This document shows, piece by piece, positions 37,349 through 46,761 of a stretch of 64,000 bases of DNA (the first letter of the stretch is position 1; each line of letters begins with the position of its first letter). The position numbers and the translations under genes are program-made. This DNA comes from Curvibacter sp. GTDB lineage: Bacteria > Pseudomonadota > Gammaproteobacteria > Burkholderiales > Burkholderiaceae_C. Below the pieces are notes generated by a model. It was not told the DNA's origin and searched no databases. It was given only the letters and a program-made list of their open reading frames with translations. The stretch covers positions 60,523-124,522 of the forward strand of contig REAW01000004.1 of the NCBI GenBank assembly GCA_004293725.1. Direction: 5' to 3'.

Positions 37349-38668
37349 ATGCTGGCCCAAGAAATCATTCGCCGCAAACGTGACGGACACGCACTGCAGG
37401 ATGCTGAGATAGAAGCTTTCGTGCAGGGCTTGACCACAGGCACATGGAGCGAAGGCCAGGCCGCTGCAATGGCAATGGCCATGTACCTTCAAGGCATGGG
37501 GGCAGCAGAAACCATTGCCCTTACCCGTTCCATGACCCACTCGGGCACCGTGTTGGACTGGCGCACTGCCCATTTAAATGGCCCCATTCTTGACAAGCAC
37601 TCCACCGGTGGTGTGGGAGACAAAGCAAGCCTGTTGGTGGCACCTCTGGTGGCCGCCTGCGGGGGCTATGTCCCCATGATTTCCGGGCGGGGTCTGGGCC
37701 ACACGGGTGGCACGTTGGACAAATTTGACAGCATTCCGGGCTACCAAACTGCCCCCGACACCCAAACCCTGCGCCGCGCACTCCAAACGGCCGGCTGCGC
37801 CATCATCGGCCAAACGGCAGAACTGGCACCCGCAGACCGGCGGCTGTATGGCATTCGCGACGTCACAGCCACGGTGGAGTCCATCCCGTTGATCACCGCC
37901 AGCATCTTGTCCAAAAAACTGGCGGCGGGCCTGCAGGGCTTGGTGATGGACGTCAAAGTTGGAAATGGTGCATTTGCCGATACTTGGACGATGGCTCAGG
38001 AACTGGCGCAAACCCTGGTGACCGTCGCCAATGGCGCGGGGCTTCCCACACGGGCCTGCATCACGGACATGAACCAGGTACTGGGCGACTCCTGCGGGAA
38101 CGCACTGGAAATTCTGGAAGCCGTCGCATTTTTAAGAGGTGAGCGCCAAGAGCCGCGCCTGCTTGAAGTGACGCGCCATTTGTGTACACACATGCTGTTG
38201 ATTGGCCAACTCGCCACCGACGAGGCCGACGCGCACCAACAACTCGATGCAGCCCTGCGCAGTGGCAAAGCATTGGAGCATTTGGCGCGCATGGTGACCG
38301 CGCTCGGTGGCCCTGCAGACTTTTGCGAACGACCTCATGACCACTTGGAACCCGCACCCGTGCAAATGGAGGTGTATGCCCGCCAGAGCGGCTGGGTTAG
38401 TGGCATGGCCACCCGCGATATTGGATTGCTGGTGATTGAGTTGGGCGGTGGACGCCGCAAAGCCAGCGACACCATTGACCCCAGGGTGGGATTCAGCCAG
38501 TTTGTACAAATAGGTCAACGGGTGGAAGTCGGCGACCGCTTGGCCATCGTACACGGGGCAGATGCTGCCAGTACCCAAATGGCGTGCCAACAATTGCCTG
38601 GGTTGATACAGGTGACAGATCAACTACCAAAACTGGCTCCGGTCATTTTGGCCGATCTCAAGGTCTGA
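37349..38668 (+). CDS. deoA: Thymidine phosphorylase
   Basis: 439 residues, typical length. It phosphorolyses thymidine or deoxyuridine to base and deoxyribose-1-phosphate. The phosphate and substrate loop KHSTGGVGDKASLLVAPL and SGRGLGHTGGTLDK are intact, with EIIRRKRDG at the N-terminus. One base separates its stop from the deoB start. Confidence 0.96.
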   Translation: MLAQEIIRRKRDGHALQDAEIEAFVQGLTTGTWSEGQAAAMAMAMYLQGMGAAETIALTRSMTHSGTVLDWRTAHLNGPILDKHSTGGVGDKASLLVAPLVAACGGYVPMISGRGLGHTGGTLDKFDSIPGYQTAPDTQTLRRALQTAGCAIIGQTAELAPADRRLYGIRDVTATVESIPLITASILSKKLAAGLQGLVMDVKVGNGAFADTWTMAQELAQTLVTVANGAGLPTRACITDMNQVLGDSCGNALEILEAVAFLRGERQEPRLLEVTRHLCTHMLLIGQLATDEADAHQQLDAALRSGKALEHLARMVTALGGPADFCERPHDHLEPAPVQMEVYARQSGWVSGMATRDIGLLVIELGGGRRKASDTIDPRVGFSQFVQIGQRVEVGDRLAIVHGADAASTQMACQQLPGLIQVTDQLPKLAPVILADLKV

Positions 38669-38669
38669 C

Positions 38670-39878
38670 ATGGGCCGCGCCGTCATCATCATTCTGGATT
38701 CGTTTGGCTTGGGTGCGGCACCCGATGCGGCCCGGTCGCACGACACAGGCAGCAACACATTTGGGCACATTGCGCAATGGCGCCAGCACCGAGGGCAACC
38801 ACTTTACCTGCCCCACATGATGAACTTGGGACTTGGGCACGCCGCATTGGCCGCTTGCGGCCAGTGGCCAGCGGGCATGGACACCGTCGCAAACCCCAGT
38901 GGTGCATTCGGTGCGGCCAGCCCGGTGAGCTTTGGGAAAGATACGCCGAGCGGCCACTGGGAACTGATGGGCTGCCCGGTGCCCTTTGACTGGGGCTACT
39001 TTGGGCCAACACTGCCTGGCGAAGATTCCGTTTTTCCGCTTGACCAGATGCAACGCTGGTTACAGCAATGCGGGCTTGCGGGAACCCTGGGCAATTGCCA
39101 CGCCAGCGGCACCGAAATCATCGAACGCCTGGGCGACGCCCATGTACGCACCGGTTGGCCCATTTGCTACACCAGCAGCGACAGCGTATTTCAGGTCGCA
39201 GCCCACGAGACACACTTTGGGCTCCAACGCCTGCTGGACATTTGCGAAGCCGCCAAACCCATTTTTGACGAATTGAATATTGCGCGTGTCATTGCGCGGC
39301 CGTTTACCGGGGAAAGTGGCCACTATCGGCGCACAGCCAATCGGCATGACCTGACCACGCCCCCTCCTAACAGCACCCTTTTGGACCACCTCGTGGCTGC
39401 AGGACGCGAAGTACACGCAGTAGGCAAAATCAAAGACATTTTTGCGGCCCGCGGGATCACCCACCACCGCAAGGGTGAGAACAATGCGGCTCTGTGCCAG
39501 CAAACACTGGCAGCAATACAAGATTGTCCTGATGGCGGCCTGGTATTCACCAATCTGGTGGACTTTGACATGGTCTATGGTCACCGCCGCGATGTGGCGG
39601 GATACGCTGATGCGCTGGAAGCCTTTGATGCCTTTCTGCCGCAACTTTTAGCTCGACTTGGCGCTGCCGATCTGCTGGTCCTCAGCGCTGACCATGGGTG
39701 CGACCCGACCTGGCAAGGTACCGACCACACACGTGAAAATGTGCCCCTGATTTTCTCAGGCGCCTGCCCGACAGGACGTAACTTGGGACTGCGCAACACC
39801 TTTGCAGACCTTGGACAAACATTAGCTAAACACCTGCAAGTAAAGAATTTGCCTTTTGGCCAGCCTTGCTGGGACTGA
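38670..39878 (+). CDS. deoB: Phosphopentomutase
   Basis: 402 residues, alkaline-phosphatase superfamily. It interconverts (deoxy)ribose-1- and -5-phosphate, linking the phosphorylases to DeoC. Metal-binding Asp10 is in IIILDSFGLG. The catalytic threonine region is SFGKDTPSGHWELMG, and metal-binding DFDMVYGHRRD and LSADHGCDPTW follow. It closes the nucleoside operon and is convergent with the small membrane-protein gene. Confidence 0.96.
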   Translation: MGRAVIIILDSFGLGAAPDAARSHDTGSNTFGHIAQWRQHRGQPLYLPHMMNLGLGHAALAACGQWPAGMDTVANPSGAFGAASPVSFGKDTPSGHWELMGCPVPFDWGYFGPTLPGEDSVFPLDQMQRWLQQCGLAGTLGNCHASGTEIIERLGDAHVRTGWPICYTSSDSVFQVAAHETHFGLQRLLDICEAAKPIFDELNIARVIARPFTGESGHYRRTANRHDLTTPPPNSTLLDHLVAAGREVHAVGKIKDIFAARGITHHRKGENNAALCQQTLAAIQDCPDGGLVFTNLVDFDMVYGHRRDVAGYADALEAFDAFLPQLLARLGAADLLVLSADHGCDPTWQGTDHTRENVPLIFSGACPTGRNLGLRNTFADLGQTLAKHLQVKNLPFGQPCWD

Positions 39879-39953
39879 CACTTCCCGAACAAACCATGCG
39901 CAAGCAGCCCGTATGCGGTTACCCAAAGCAAAGGCGCTGCCAACGAAACGATG

Positions 39954-40223
39954 CTAGCGGCGCATGGCCCACCACTGGCTGCTGGCCGTGGCCAGCACCA
40001 GCGCGGCGTAGCTGAGCATCTTGCCGTCGCGACCAAAAAACACCAAACCAGCCAACAGAGCCAACGCACCCACTACAGAATTGATAGCTGCTTGCGCATG
40101 ACGGGTGCGGCCTACAGCCTTATTTTTCATAAACAGGGGAGCCAGATACGCCAGTGCAGCACCCAGCGCCAAGGCGGGCGCCACAAAGTTCAGCAAGTGA
40201 TTCAGCAGGTCGAGTGGGCCCAT
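39954..40223 (-). CDS. Small membrane protein, unknown function
   Basis: 89 residues from the ATG at 40223; a TTG seven codons earlier is the alternative and neither has a good ribosome site. Three hydrophobic segments are visible (about 8-30, 46-60 and 66-82), separated by a basic loop MKNKAVGRTRHAQAA. I recognise no family. It diverges from hemA. A repeat copy lies inside the frame, covering the basic loop. Confidence 0.65.
   Translation of the reverse strand: MGPLDLLNHLLNFVAPALALGAALAYLAPLFMKNKAVGRTRHAQAAINSVVGALALLAGLVFFGRDGKMLSYAALVLATASSQWWAMRR
40084..40119 (+). repeat. Interspersed repeat copy 5, inside the small membrane-protein gene
   Basis: ATAGCTGCTTGCGCATG matches the family core well, followed by a poorer GGTGCGGCCTACAGCC half. 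It is read through in frame by the minus-strand gene. Confidence 0.5.
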
Positions 40224-40280
40224 GGGGTGCAGTGCAAAGGCCAAAGTTGGCCCGTCAGGTGGTCAGCAGGGTCTCGATTT

Positions 40281-40286
40281 TATAAT
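40281..40286 (+). promoter_or_regulatory. -10 box of hemA
   Basis: A perfect TATAAT stands 15 bases before the hemA ATG. No convincing -35 hexamer lies at 16-18 bases, and the very short leader would leave little room for a ribosome site. Confidence 0.4.
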
Positions 40287-40300
40287 CGGGGACTAAACAT

Positions 40301-41560
40301 ATGGCAGTCTGGGCATTAGGCATCAACCACACCACTGCACCGCTGGATATGCGGGGCCGGTTTGCGTTCGCCAGCGACCAGCTCGCACCGCAGCTCCATG
40401 GCCTGCGCAGCAGCATGGCGCGCCCGCCTGAAGCGACCATCGTGTCCACCTGCAACCGCACCGAAATTTACTGCGCTGGCGACGAAGCGGCACTGGATCA
40501 CACGCTGGCCTGGCTGGCCCAAAGCGGCGGTGTTGCTCCCCACGAGCTGCGCGCCCACACCTACCACCTGCAAGACGGCCAAGCCGCTCGCCATGCTTTC
40601 CGTGTGGCCAGCGGGCTGGATTCCATGGTGCTGGGGGAACCTCAAATTTTGGGCCAACTCAAAGATGCCGTGCGTGCAGCCGAACAAGCGGGCGCGCTGG
40701 GCACCACGCTCTCGCAAATGTTCCAGCGCTCATTTGCCGTGGCCAAAGAGGTGCGCACGTCCACCGAAATCGGTGCCCACAGCATCAGCATGGCCGCTGC
40801 CGCGGTGCGTTTGGCGGGCAATTTGTTTGAAGACTTGGCCCAGGTGAAGGTGCTGTTTGTGGGCGCGGGCGAGATGATCGAGCTGTGCGCCACACACTTT
40901 GCGGCCAAAAACCCCAAGTCAATTGCCATAGCCAACCGCACCCTTGAGCGCGGCGAAAAGCTGGCCAGCCGCTTTGGTGGCGAAGTGATGCGCCTGGCAG
41001 ATCTGCCGGATCGCCTGCACGAGTTTGATGCAGTGGTGAGCTGCACCGCCAGCACCTTGCCCATCATTGGTCTGGGTGCGGTGGAGCGTGCGCTCAAAAA
41101 ACGCAAGCACCGCCCCATGTTTATGGTCGATTTGGCCGTTCCACGCGACATCGAGCCCGAGGTCAAGGCGCTAGGCGATGTGTACCTCTACACCGTCGAC
41201 GACTTGGCCAGTGTGGTGCAAACGGCCCAAGCCAACCGCCAAGCCGCAGTCGCGCAAGCCGAGGCGATTGTGGATGCGGGGGTGCAAAATTTTATGCATT
41301 GGGTGGACCAGCGTGGATCGGTCCCGCTGATCCAGCAACTCAACGCCCAGGCGGATGAGTGGCGGGCCACAGAACTGACCCGCGCCCGCAAGCTGCTGGC
41401 CAAGGGTGAAGATGTGGACGCCGTGCTTGAAGCCCTGTCCAAGGGGCTGACGCAGAAGATGCTGCATGGCGCATTGGCTGAGCTGCATGCAGGGGATGGT
41501 GCTGCTCGCGAGCGCGCCAGCAATGCCATTCAGCATTTCTTTTTGCGCAAAGAGCGTTAG
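40301..41560 (+). CDS. hemA: Glutamyl-tRNA reductase
   Basis: 419 residues. It reduces glutamyl-tRNA to glutamate-1-semialdehyde, the first committed step of C5-pathway heme synthesis. The catalytic Cys51 is in [11 protein letters not shown]. The [14 protein letters not shown] start, the [20 protein letters not shown] block, the NADPH-binding [12 protein letters not shown] and the C-terminal dimerisation helices are all present. It heads the hemA-prfA pair. Confidence 0.97.
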   Translation: MAVWALGINHTTAPLDMRGRFAFASDQLAPQLHGLRSSMARPPEATIVSTCNRTEIYCAGDEAALDHTLAWLAQSGGVAPHELRAHTYHLQDGQAARHAFRVASGLDSMVLGEPQILGQLKDAVRAAEQAGALGTTLSQMFQRSFAVAKEVRTSTEIGAHSISMAAAAVRLAGNLFEDLAQVKVLFVGAGEMIELCATHFAAKNPKSIAIANRTLERGEKLASRFGGEVMRLADLPDRLHEFDAVVSCTASTLPIIGLGAVERALKKRKHRPMFMVDLAVPRDIEPEVKALGDVYLYTVDDLASVVQTAQANRQAAVAQAEAIVDAGVQNFMHWVDQRGSVPLIQQLNAQADEWRATELTRARKLLAKGEDVDAVLEALSKGLTQKMLHGALAELHAGDGAARERASNAIQHFFLRKER

Positions 41561-41586
41561 CTGCGCTGGCTACCCACTCTCCCCCA

Positions 41587-41615
41587 GCCCCTCTCCCCCG
41601 GAGGGCGAGAGGGGC
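41587..41615 (+). repeat. C/G-rich hairpin repeat between hemA and prfA
   Basis: GCCCCTCTC and GAGAGGGGC form a perfect 9-base-pair stem around an 11-base loop, in a setting of CTCTCCC repeats. This type of CTCTCCCC / GGGGAGAG palindrome is dispersed in many proteobacterial genomes. A T-rich stretch occurs about 20 bases further on, so partial termination is possible. Confidence 0.5.
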
Positions 41616-41696
41616 GCTTAACGGCCACATTTGGTTTTTTCGCTTCGGCTCGGGCCTTACCGGCGATGCGCTTCCCGTCACCCTTATTGCTTACCC

Positions 41697-42806
41697 ATGA
41701 AACACTTCCTTCGCCAACAACTCGCCCGCTACGCCGACCGCCAGGGAGAATTGGAATTTCTGTTGTCGCGCGAGGACATCATGAAAGACATGGAGCAGTT
41801 TCTCAAACTCTCGCGTGAACACACTGACGTTGCGGCCGTTGCTGGACGCTGGAGTCGCTACCAGCAACGTGAAAGCGACCTGGCCGGTGCGCAGGAGATG
41901 ATGACCGACCCCGACATGGCGGAAATGGCCGAAGAAGAAATTGCCAGCGCGACAGCCGAACTGGCGCAGTTGGAGACCGAGCTGCAGCGCATGCTGCTGC
42001 CCAAGGACCCGGACGACGCCCGCCCTGCATTTGTGGAAATCCGCGCCGGAACCGGTGGCGACGAATCGGCCCTGTTTGCCGCCGACCTGGCCCGCATGTA
42101 CACCCGCTACTGCGACGCCAAGGGCCTGCGCACCGAGATCATGAGTGCATCTGAGAGCGAACTGGGCGGCTACAAGGAAGTGGTGCTGCGCATGGAAGGC
42201 AGCACGAGTACCAGCGCCGGCACTTGCGGCGCCTATGGCATGCTGAAGTTTGAATCGGGAGGCCACCGCGTGCAGCGCGTGCCCGCCACCGAGACGCAGG
42301 GCCGCATCCACACCAGCGCCTGCACCATTGCCGTGCTGGCCGAGCAGGACGAGGTCGAGGCCGCCAAGATCAACCCATCGGACCTGCGCATCGATACCTA
42401 CCGCGCCAGCGGCGCCGGTGGCCAGCACATCAACAAGACCGACTCGGCGGTGCGCATCACCCACATCCCCACCGGTATCGTGGCCGAGTGCCAGGACGGG
42501 CGCAGCCAGCACAGCAACAAGGCCCAGGCCCTGAAGGTCTTAACCGCCCGCATCCACGAGAAAGACCGCTCCGAACGCGCCGCCAAAGACGCTGCCGAGC
42601 GCAAGAGCCTGGTGGGCAGCGGCGACCGCAGCGACCGCATCCGCACCTACAACTTCCCGCAGGGCAGGCTGACCGATCACCGCATCAACCTCACGCTGTA
42701 CAAGTTGCTCAACATCATGGAAGGCGATATGGACGATGTGGTGGAGGCGCTGCAAGCGTATGAGGCCGCACAGCAACTCGCTGCGCTGGAAAACAACCTG
42801 AACTAG
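41697..42806 (+). CDS. prfA: Peptide chain release factor 1
   Basis: 369 residues from the ATG giving [24 protein letters not shown]; 22 earlier in-frame codons are not family-like. It releases peptides at UAA and UAG. The PAT anticodon-like tripeptide is in [10 protein letters not shown] and the GGQ catalytic motif in [19 protein letters not shown]. The methylation partner PrmC is encoded about 2.2 kb downstream, after an intervening chemoreceptor gene on the other strand. Confidence 0.97.
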   Translation: MKHFLRQQLARYADRQGELEFLLSREDIMKDMEQFLKLSREHTDVAAVAGRWSRYQQRESDLAGAQEMMTDPDMAEMAEEEIASATAELAQLETELQRMLLPKDPDDARPAFVEIRAGTGGDESALFAADLARMYTRYCDAKGLRTEIMSASESELGGYKEVVLRMEGSTSTSAGTCGAYGMLKFESGGHRVQRVPATETQGRIHTSACTIAVLAEQDEVEAAKINPSDLRIDTYRASGAGGQHINKTDSAVRITHIPTGIVAECQDGRSQHSNKAQALKVLTARIHEKDRSERAAKDAAERKSLVGSGDRSDRIRTYNFPQGRLTDHRINLTLYKLLNIMEGDMDDVVEALQAYEAAQQLAALENNLN

Positions 42807-42821
42807 GCCGCCAAACGAAAA

Positions 42822-42846
42822 CGCCCCGCAAGGTGTCTGCGGGGCG
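42822..42846 (-). terminator. Intrinsic terminator between prfA and the chemoreceptor gene
   Basis: A perfect 9-base-pair stem (CGCCCCGCA / TGCGGGGCG) with a 7-base loop. On the minus strand it is followed by TTTTCGTTT, so it terminates the chemoreceptor transcript. The stem also faces the end of prfA. Confidence 0.75.
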
Positions 42847-42865
42847 ATGCGTGGAACGGGAAAGG

Positions 42866-44833
42866 TCAGAGTTTAAAGACGCCCACCACCTGCACCAGCT
42901 CGTTGGCCTGGCTCTTCAGGCTGCTGGCCGCTGCCGCCATTTCCTCCACCAGCGCTGCGTTTTGCTGGGTGGCCTGATCCATCGAGGTCACCGCCTCACC
43001 CACCTGGGCAACCCCGGCACTTTGTTCGTTGCTGGCCGCACTGATTTCGCCCATGATGTCGGTAACGCGGCGGATGCTGCTCACCACCTCGGTCATGGTT
43101 GCGCCGGCTTTGTCAACCAGTGCGGTGCCCTGCTCCACCCGTTCCACGCTGGCATTGATGAGGCTCTTGATTTCTTTGGCCGCCTCGGCACTGCGGCCTG
43201 CCAGGCTTCGTACCTCACTGGCCACCACGGCAAAGCCACGCCCCTGCTCGCCCGCACGGGCGGCCTCTACAGCAGCGTTCAACGCCAAGATATTGGTCTG
43301 AAAGGCAATTCCGTCAATCACGCTGATGATGTCGCTGATTTTGCGGCTGGCGTCGTTGATGCCTTTCATGGTTTGCACCACCTGGCCCACCACTTCACCG
43401 CCCTGCACGGCCACGGTGGAAGCATTCATCGCCAATTGGTTCGCCTGGCGCGCGTTGTCCGCGTTTTGCTGCACGGTGGAGTTCAGCTCCTCCATGCTCG
43501 CGGCAGTTTGTTCCAATGCGCTGGCCTGATGCTCCGTGCGGGCACTCAGGTCGTTGTTGCCCTGGGCGATTTCGGCACTGGCATTCGCAACGCTGTCTGC
43601 ATTGCCACGCACCTGGGTCAGCACATCATGAATCTTAGCCACAAACTGATTGAAGCCTGAGCCAATGGCAGACAACTCGTCATTGCCCTGCACCTCCAAC
43701 TTGGTGCGTAAATCAGCCTCACCACTGGACAGGTTCACCATGGCCTGACTGAGCGCGCGCAGGGGACGCATCAACCGCGATACAACGGTCAGCAAAATAA
43801 ATGCCGTCGCCACTGCACATACCACCGCCACCACCAGCGCATACACCGTAAGCTCTCGCGACGAAGCCGTGGCCACACTGCGCGGAAAACTCAGGCGAAC
43901 GCTCCAGGACAAGGTATCGGGGTGAATCGCGACAGGCTGAAGCAAGTGCACGACGCCCTGTGCATCTTGGTACTCAAAAGACTTGCCGGCCTGCACGGCG
44001 GCCAGGCCGTCAGCAGGCACGTCGTCAGCCTTTTTGTTGATCATTGCGGAATCAGGATGCGCCGCATACAGGCCCCCGTTGGACAACAGAGTCAGGGTGC
44101 CGCCGTCCATGACCTTCAATTCAGCCAGAATCTTGCCCAACTGTGTGAGCGAGAAATCGGCGCTGGCAAGACCTTGGAACTGCCCCTGGATCAGGATGGG
44201 CGCCGCCAGCGTAGCCATGAGCACATCTTTGCCCTCGACCGGGTAGATATAAGGTTCTGTAAAGTTGACCTTGCCAGACTTCTTGGGCACGTCATACCAG
44301 TCATTGGCACCGGGCGTTTTGGGGTCAAACACGATCGGATCCACATGAAACCCGCCGCTGGCCTTGCGGGTCCAGTAGGGCATGAAACGCCCGGAATCGT
44401 CATATTCTGGTTTTCTGCCTGCGTAGTCCGCGTCCTTCCCATCCAAGGCATTGGGCTCCCAAGTTACGGCGGCACCGATAAAGTCCTCGGCGCTACTTAA
44501 GGTGGACTTCACCATTTCATTGATCTGCTCGCGTTGCAAAGGGAAATTGGCAGTCTTGGTAGCCGCCATGGCGCCAGCCAGGGCCGTAACGTTGGCCAAG
44601 TTGGCGCGTAAGCGTGTTTGCAACACACCCGCCGCTTCGCGGGCGGAGGTGCGGGCCAGTTCCATCGATGCCTCTTCGGCTGCGGCGCCGCTCTTGAAGC
44701 CGATCACCATCGATGTAATGGTCAGACTCAACACGACGAGCACGGTGGCGGCCAGACCAATCTTGGCGTTCAGCGATAAAGCGGAACGCATGAGGCGCAG
44801 CGGCTGGGCTTGGTAGGACAATGCGAGGCTCAT
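42866..44833 (-). CDS. Methyl-accepting chemotaxis protein with periplasmic Cache-type sensor
   Basis: 655 residues from the ATG at 44833 preceded by GAAGGAA; an earlier in-frame ATG 18 codons upstream has no ribosome site. TM1 is at about 25-45 and TM2 at about 335-357. The 290-residue sensor between has the dCache-like pattern [28 protein letters not shown] domain and a signalling hairpin follow, with the conserved tip [20 protein letters not shown]. It should signal to CheA in response to an unknown small ligand. There is no C-terminal CheR-binding pentapeptide. Confidence 0.93.
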   Translation of the reverse strand: MSLALSYQAQPLRLMRSALSLNAKIGLAATVLVVLSLTITSMVIGFKSGAAAEEASMELARTSAREAAGVLQTRLRANLANVTALAGAMAATKTANFPLQREQINEMVKSTLSSAEDFIGAAVTWEPNALDGKDADYAGRKPEYDDSGRFMPYWTRKASGGFHVDPIVFDPKTPGANDWYDVPKKSGKVNFTEPYIYPVEGKDVLMATLAAPILIQGQFQGLASADFSLTQLGKILAELKVMDGGTLTLLSNGGLYAAHPDSAMINKKADDVPADGLAAVQAGKSFEYQDAQGVVHLLQPVAIHPDTLSWSVRLSFPRSVATASSRELTVYALVVAVVCAVATAFILLTVVSRLMRPLRALSQAMVNLSSGEADLRTKLEVQGNDELSAIGSGFNQFVAKIHDVLTQVRGNADSVANASAEIAQGNNDLSARTEHQASALEQTAASMEELNSTVQQNADNARQANQLAMNASTVAVQGGEVVGQVVQTMKGINDASRKISDIISVIDGIAFQTNILALNAAVEAARAGEQGRGFAVVASEVRSLAGRSAEAAKEIKSLINASVERVEQGTALVDKAGATMTEVVSSIRRVTDIMGEISAASNEQSAGVAQVGEAVTSMDQATQQNAALVEEMAAAASSLKSQANELVQVVGVFKL

Positions 44834-44963
44834 AAGCGAGGTTCCTTCAATCGGGTTTGGGGCCTCACCTGTCACCAAGTTGTGCAATTAGATGCACTTG
44901 TGCTTGTATCTTCATCGTAACGCATCTCATCTTTTTTCGCAGGGCAATCAACGCTGCATTTCC

Positions 44964-45788
44964 ATGATCTCTCAGGCTATCGACACCTTACTGACACACG
45001 GATTGGACCGACTGGATGCCCAGATGCTGGTTCTGCACGCCTTGGGCCGTCCCGTCCATGACCGCGCCTGGCTGCTGCTGCACAGCGATGCGGCGGTGCC
45101 TGCCCTCGCCCAAAGCTGGCTGCATCAAGCCATGCAACGCCGCTTGGCCGGTGAGCCGGTGGCTTACATCACTGGACACAAAGAGTTTTATGGCCTTGAC
45201 TTGCGGGTAGATGCCCGGGTATTGGTGCCGCGCCCCGACACCGAAACCCTGGTGGACTGGGCGCTGGAAATACTCACTCCAATGCCCCATGCCAGCGTGG
45301 TTGACCTGGGTACAGGCAGCGGCGCCATTGCCCTGGCGCTGAAACATAGCCGCCCTTCCCTGCAAGTGCAAGCTGTGGACTACAGCCTTGACGCCCTCGC
45401 AGTAGCACAGGGCAACGCACAACGACTGAACCTGGAGGTGCGCTTTCACCTAGGATCTTGGCTGGACGGAATACCGGGGCCGCTGGATGCCATCGTGTCC
45501 AACCCGCCATACATCCGTGACGACGACGAACACCTTCCCGCTTTGCGCCACGAACCCCGACAGGCCCTGACCGCTGGCGTCGATGGGCTGGACGACATCC
45601 GCACCATAGTCGCCCAAGCCCGCGATCGCCTGCGCAGCGGAGGCTGGTTGCTACTGGAGCATGGATATGACCAAGGTCCGTCCGTTTGTGCACTGTTGAA
45701 AACCGCAGGCTTTGCCCACGTACAAAGCCGCAGCGACCTTGCAGGCATTGCCCGATGTAGCGGTGGAATGTGGCTGCGGACCTTGTAA
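44964..45788 (+). CDS. prmC: Peptide chain release factor N5-glutamine methyltransferase
   Basis: 274 residues from the ATG giving MISQAIDTLLTHG; earlier in-frame codons are not family-like. It methylates the GGQ glutamine of RF1 and RF2. The SAM site VVDLGTGSGAIALAL and the catalytic NPPY (180-183) in IVSNPPYI are intact. It is normally adjacent to prfA; here a divergently oriented chemoreceptor gene lies between. Its last codons and stop overlap a repeat copy. Confidence 0.95.
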   Translation: MISQAIDTLLTHGLDRLDAQMLVLHALGRPVHDRAWLLLHSDAAVPALAQSWLHQAMQRRLAGEPVAYITGHKEFYGLDLRVDARVLVPRPDTETLVDWALEILTPMPHASVVDLGTGSGAIALALKHSRPSLQVQAVDYSLDALAVAQGNAQRLNLEVRFHLGSWLDGIPGPLDAIVSNPPYIRDDDEHLPALRHEPRQALTAGVDGLDDIRTIVAQARDRLRSGGWLLLEHGYDQGPSVCALLKTAGFAHVQSRSDLAGIARCSGGMWLRTL

Positions 45789-45807
45789 AATATGCGCGAG
45801 CAGCTAT
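45772..45807 (-). repeat. Interspersed repeat copy 6, forming the prmC 3' end
   Basis: On the minus strand the core reads ATAGCTGCTCGCGCATATTT, near-identical to the consensus, followed by a weaker GGTCCGCAGCC half that is the end of the prmC coding sequence and contains its stop region. Confidence 0.6.
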
Positions 45808-45911
45808 GCATTGAATAGCAAACCAAACACTTGCGCCGGTACTTCTTCTCCGTGTTTTGCAATTGCCATTAGACTGCCCGCTTCAAACAGCAAGTTTTAC
45901 CTAAGAAGACT

Positions 45912-46742
45912 ATGCATAAAAATTATTTCGTTGGAATGGTTTCACGTGGGTACCGACCTACCCTGTTGGCTGCGACCTGCCTTCTCTTGTGGGGTGTGCA
46001 AGCAGCAGCGCAAGCGCCCGCTTGCAAAAGCCTGGTGGCAACAGGAAATCCTGAGTACACCCCCTACCTGTGGCGCGATCCGACCGATGACACCGGTTTG
46101 ATTGGCGCCAACGCTGACTTGATGCAGTTGTTGTCCAAAGAGATAGGTATACCCATCGAGGTGAAATACCTCGGCTCCTGGGCCCGGGTGCAGGAGTTGG
46201 CAAAAAACGGGCGAGTGGACCTGATTGCCGGCGCCTTTTTTACGCTGCCGCGGCTCGAGTACATGGATTACTTTTACCCAACTTTCCGAGGCACCCGAAC
46301 CGTCATCTGGACACCGGCGAAAACCACATTCCCCTTCAAAACCTGGAAAGATCTCATCGGCCGCAAGGGCCTGACGGTGATCAACAACAGTTTTGGAGAA
46401 GAATTCGACCGCTATGCGCAAGAGTTTCTAAAAATCGACAAAGTTCCGCAACTGGAGCAAGCATTCCGCATGCTGGAGGTGGGCCGGGCTGATTACCTCA
46501 TCTACGAAGAGGCCCCAGGGCAAGCCTTGGCGGCCAAGCTAGGCTACACCGGGTTCAAGACGTCGTCAGTGTCGGTGAGCAATGAAGGGCTGCACCTGAC
46601 ACTTTCCCACCTGTCACCTTGCAATACAGGCGAGATGCGGGGTCGCATTGCCAAGGCAATGCACAAGCTCACCAAAGACAACGTGATGAAACAACTTGTG
46701 GAAAACAATATCCAGCGCTGGCGCCTTCAGGCAGGGCCCTAA
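45912..46742 (+). CDS. Family 3-type periplasmic solute-binding protein (orphan)
   Basis: 276 residues. A signal peptide (about 1-34, ending VQAAAQA) precedes a type-II periplasmic fold: LVATGNPEYTPYLWRD, LMQLLSKEIGIPIEVKYLGSWARVQELAKNGRVDLIAG and EEFDRYAQEFLKI. This resembles amino-acid-binding proteins (SBP family 3). No permease or ATPase gene is nearby, so it may serve a transporter encoded elsewhere or a sensor. It is convergent with leuA. Confidence 0.85.
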   Translation: MHKNYFVGMVSRGYRPTLLAATCLLLWGVQAAAQAPACKSLVATGNPEYTPYLWRDPTDDTGLIGANADLMQLLSKEIGIPIEVKYLGSWARVQELAKNGRVDLIAGAFFTLPRLEYMDYFYPTFRGTRTVIWTPAKTTFPFKTWKDLIGRKGLTVINNSFGEEFDRYAQEFLKIDKVPQLEQAFRMLEVGRADYLIYEEAPGQALAAKLGYTGFKTSSVSVSNEGLHLTLSHLSPCNTGEMRGRIAKAMHKLTKDNVMKQLVENNIQRWRLQAGP

Positions 46743-46761
46743 CCCGCAAGGCATGCCAACC

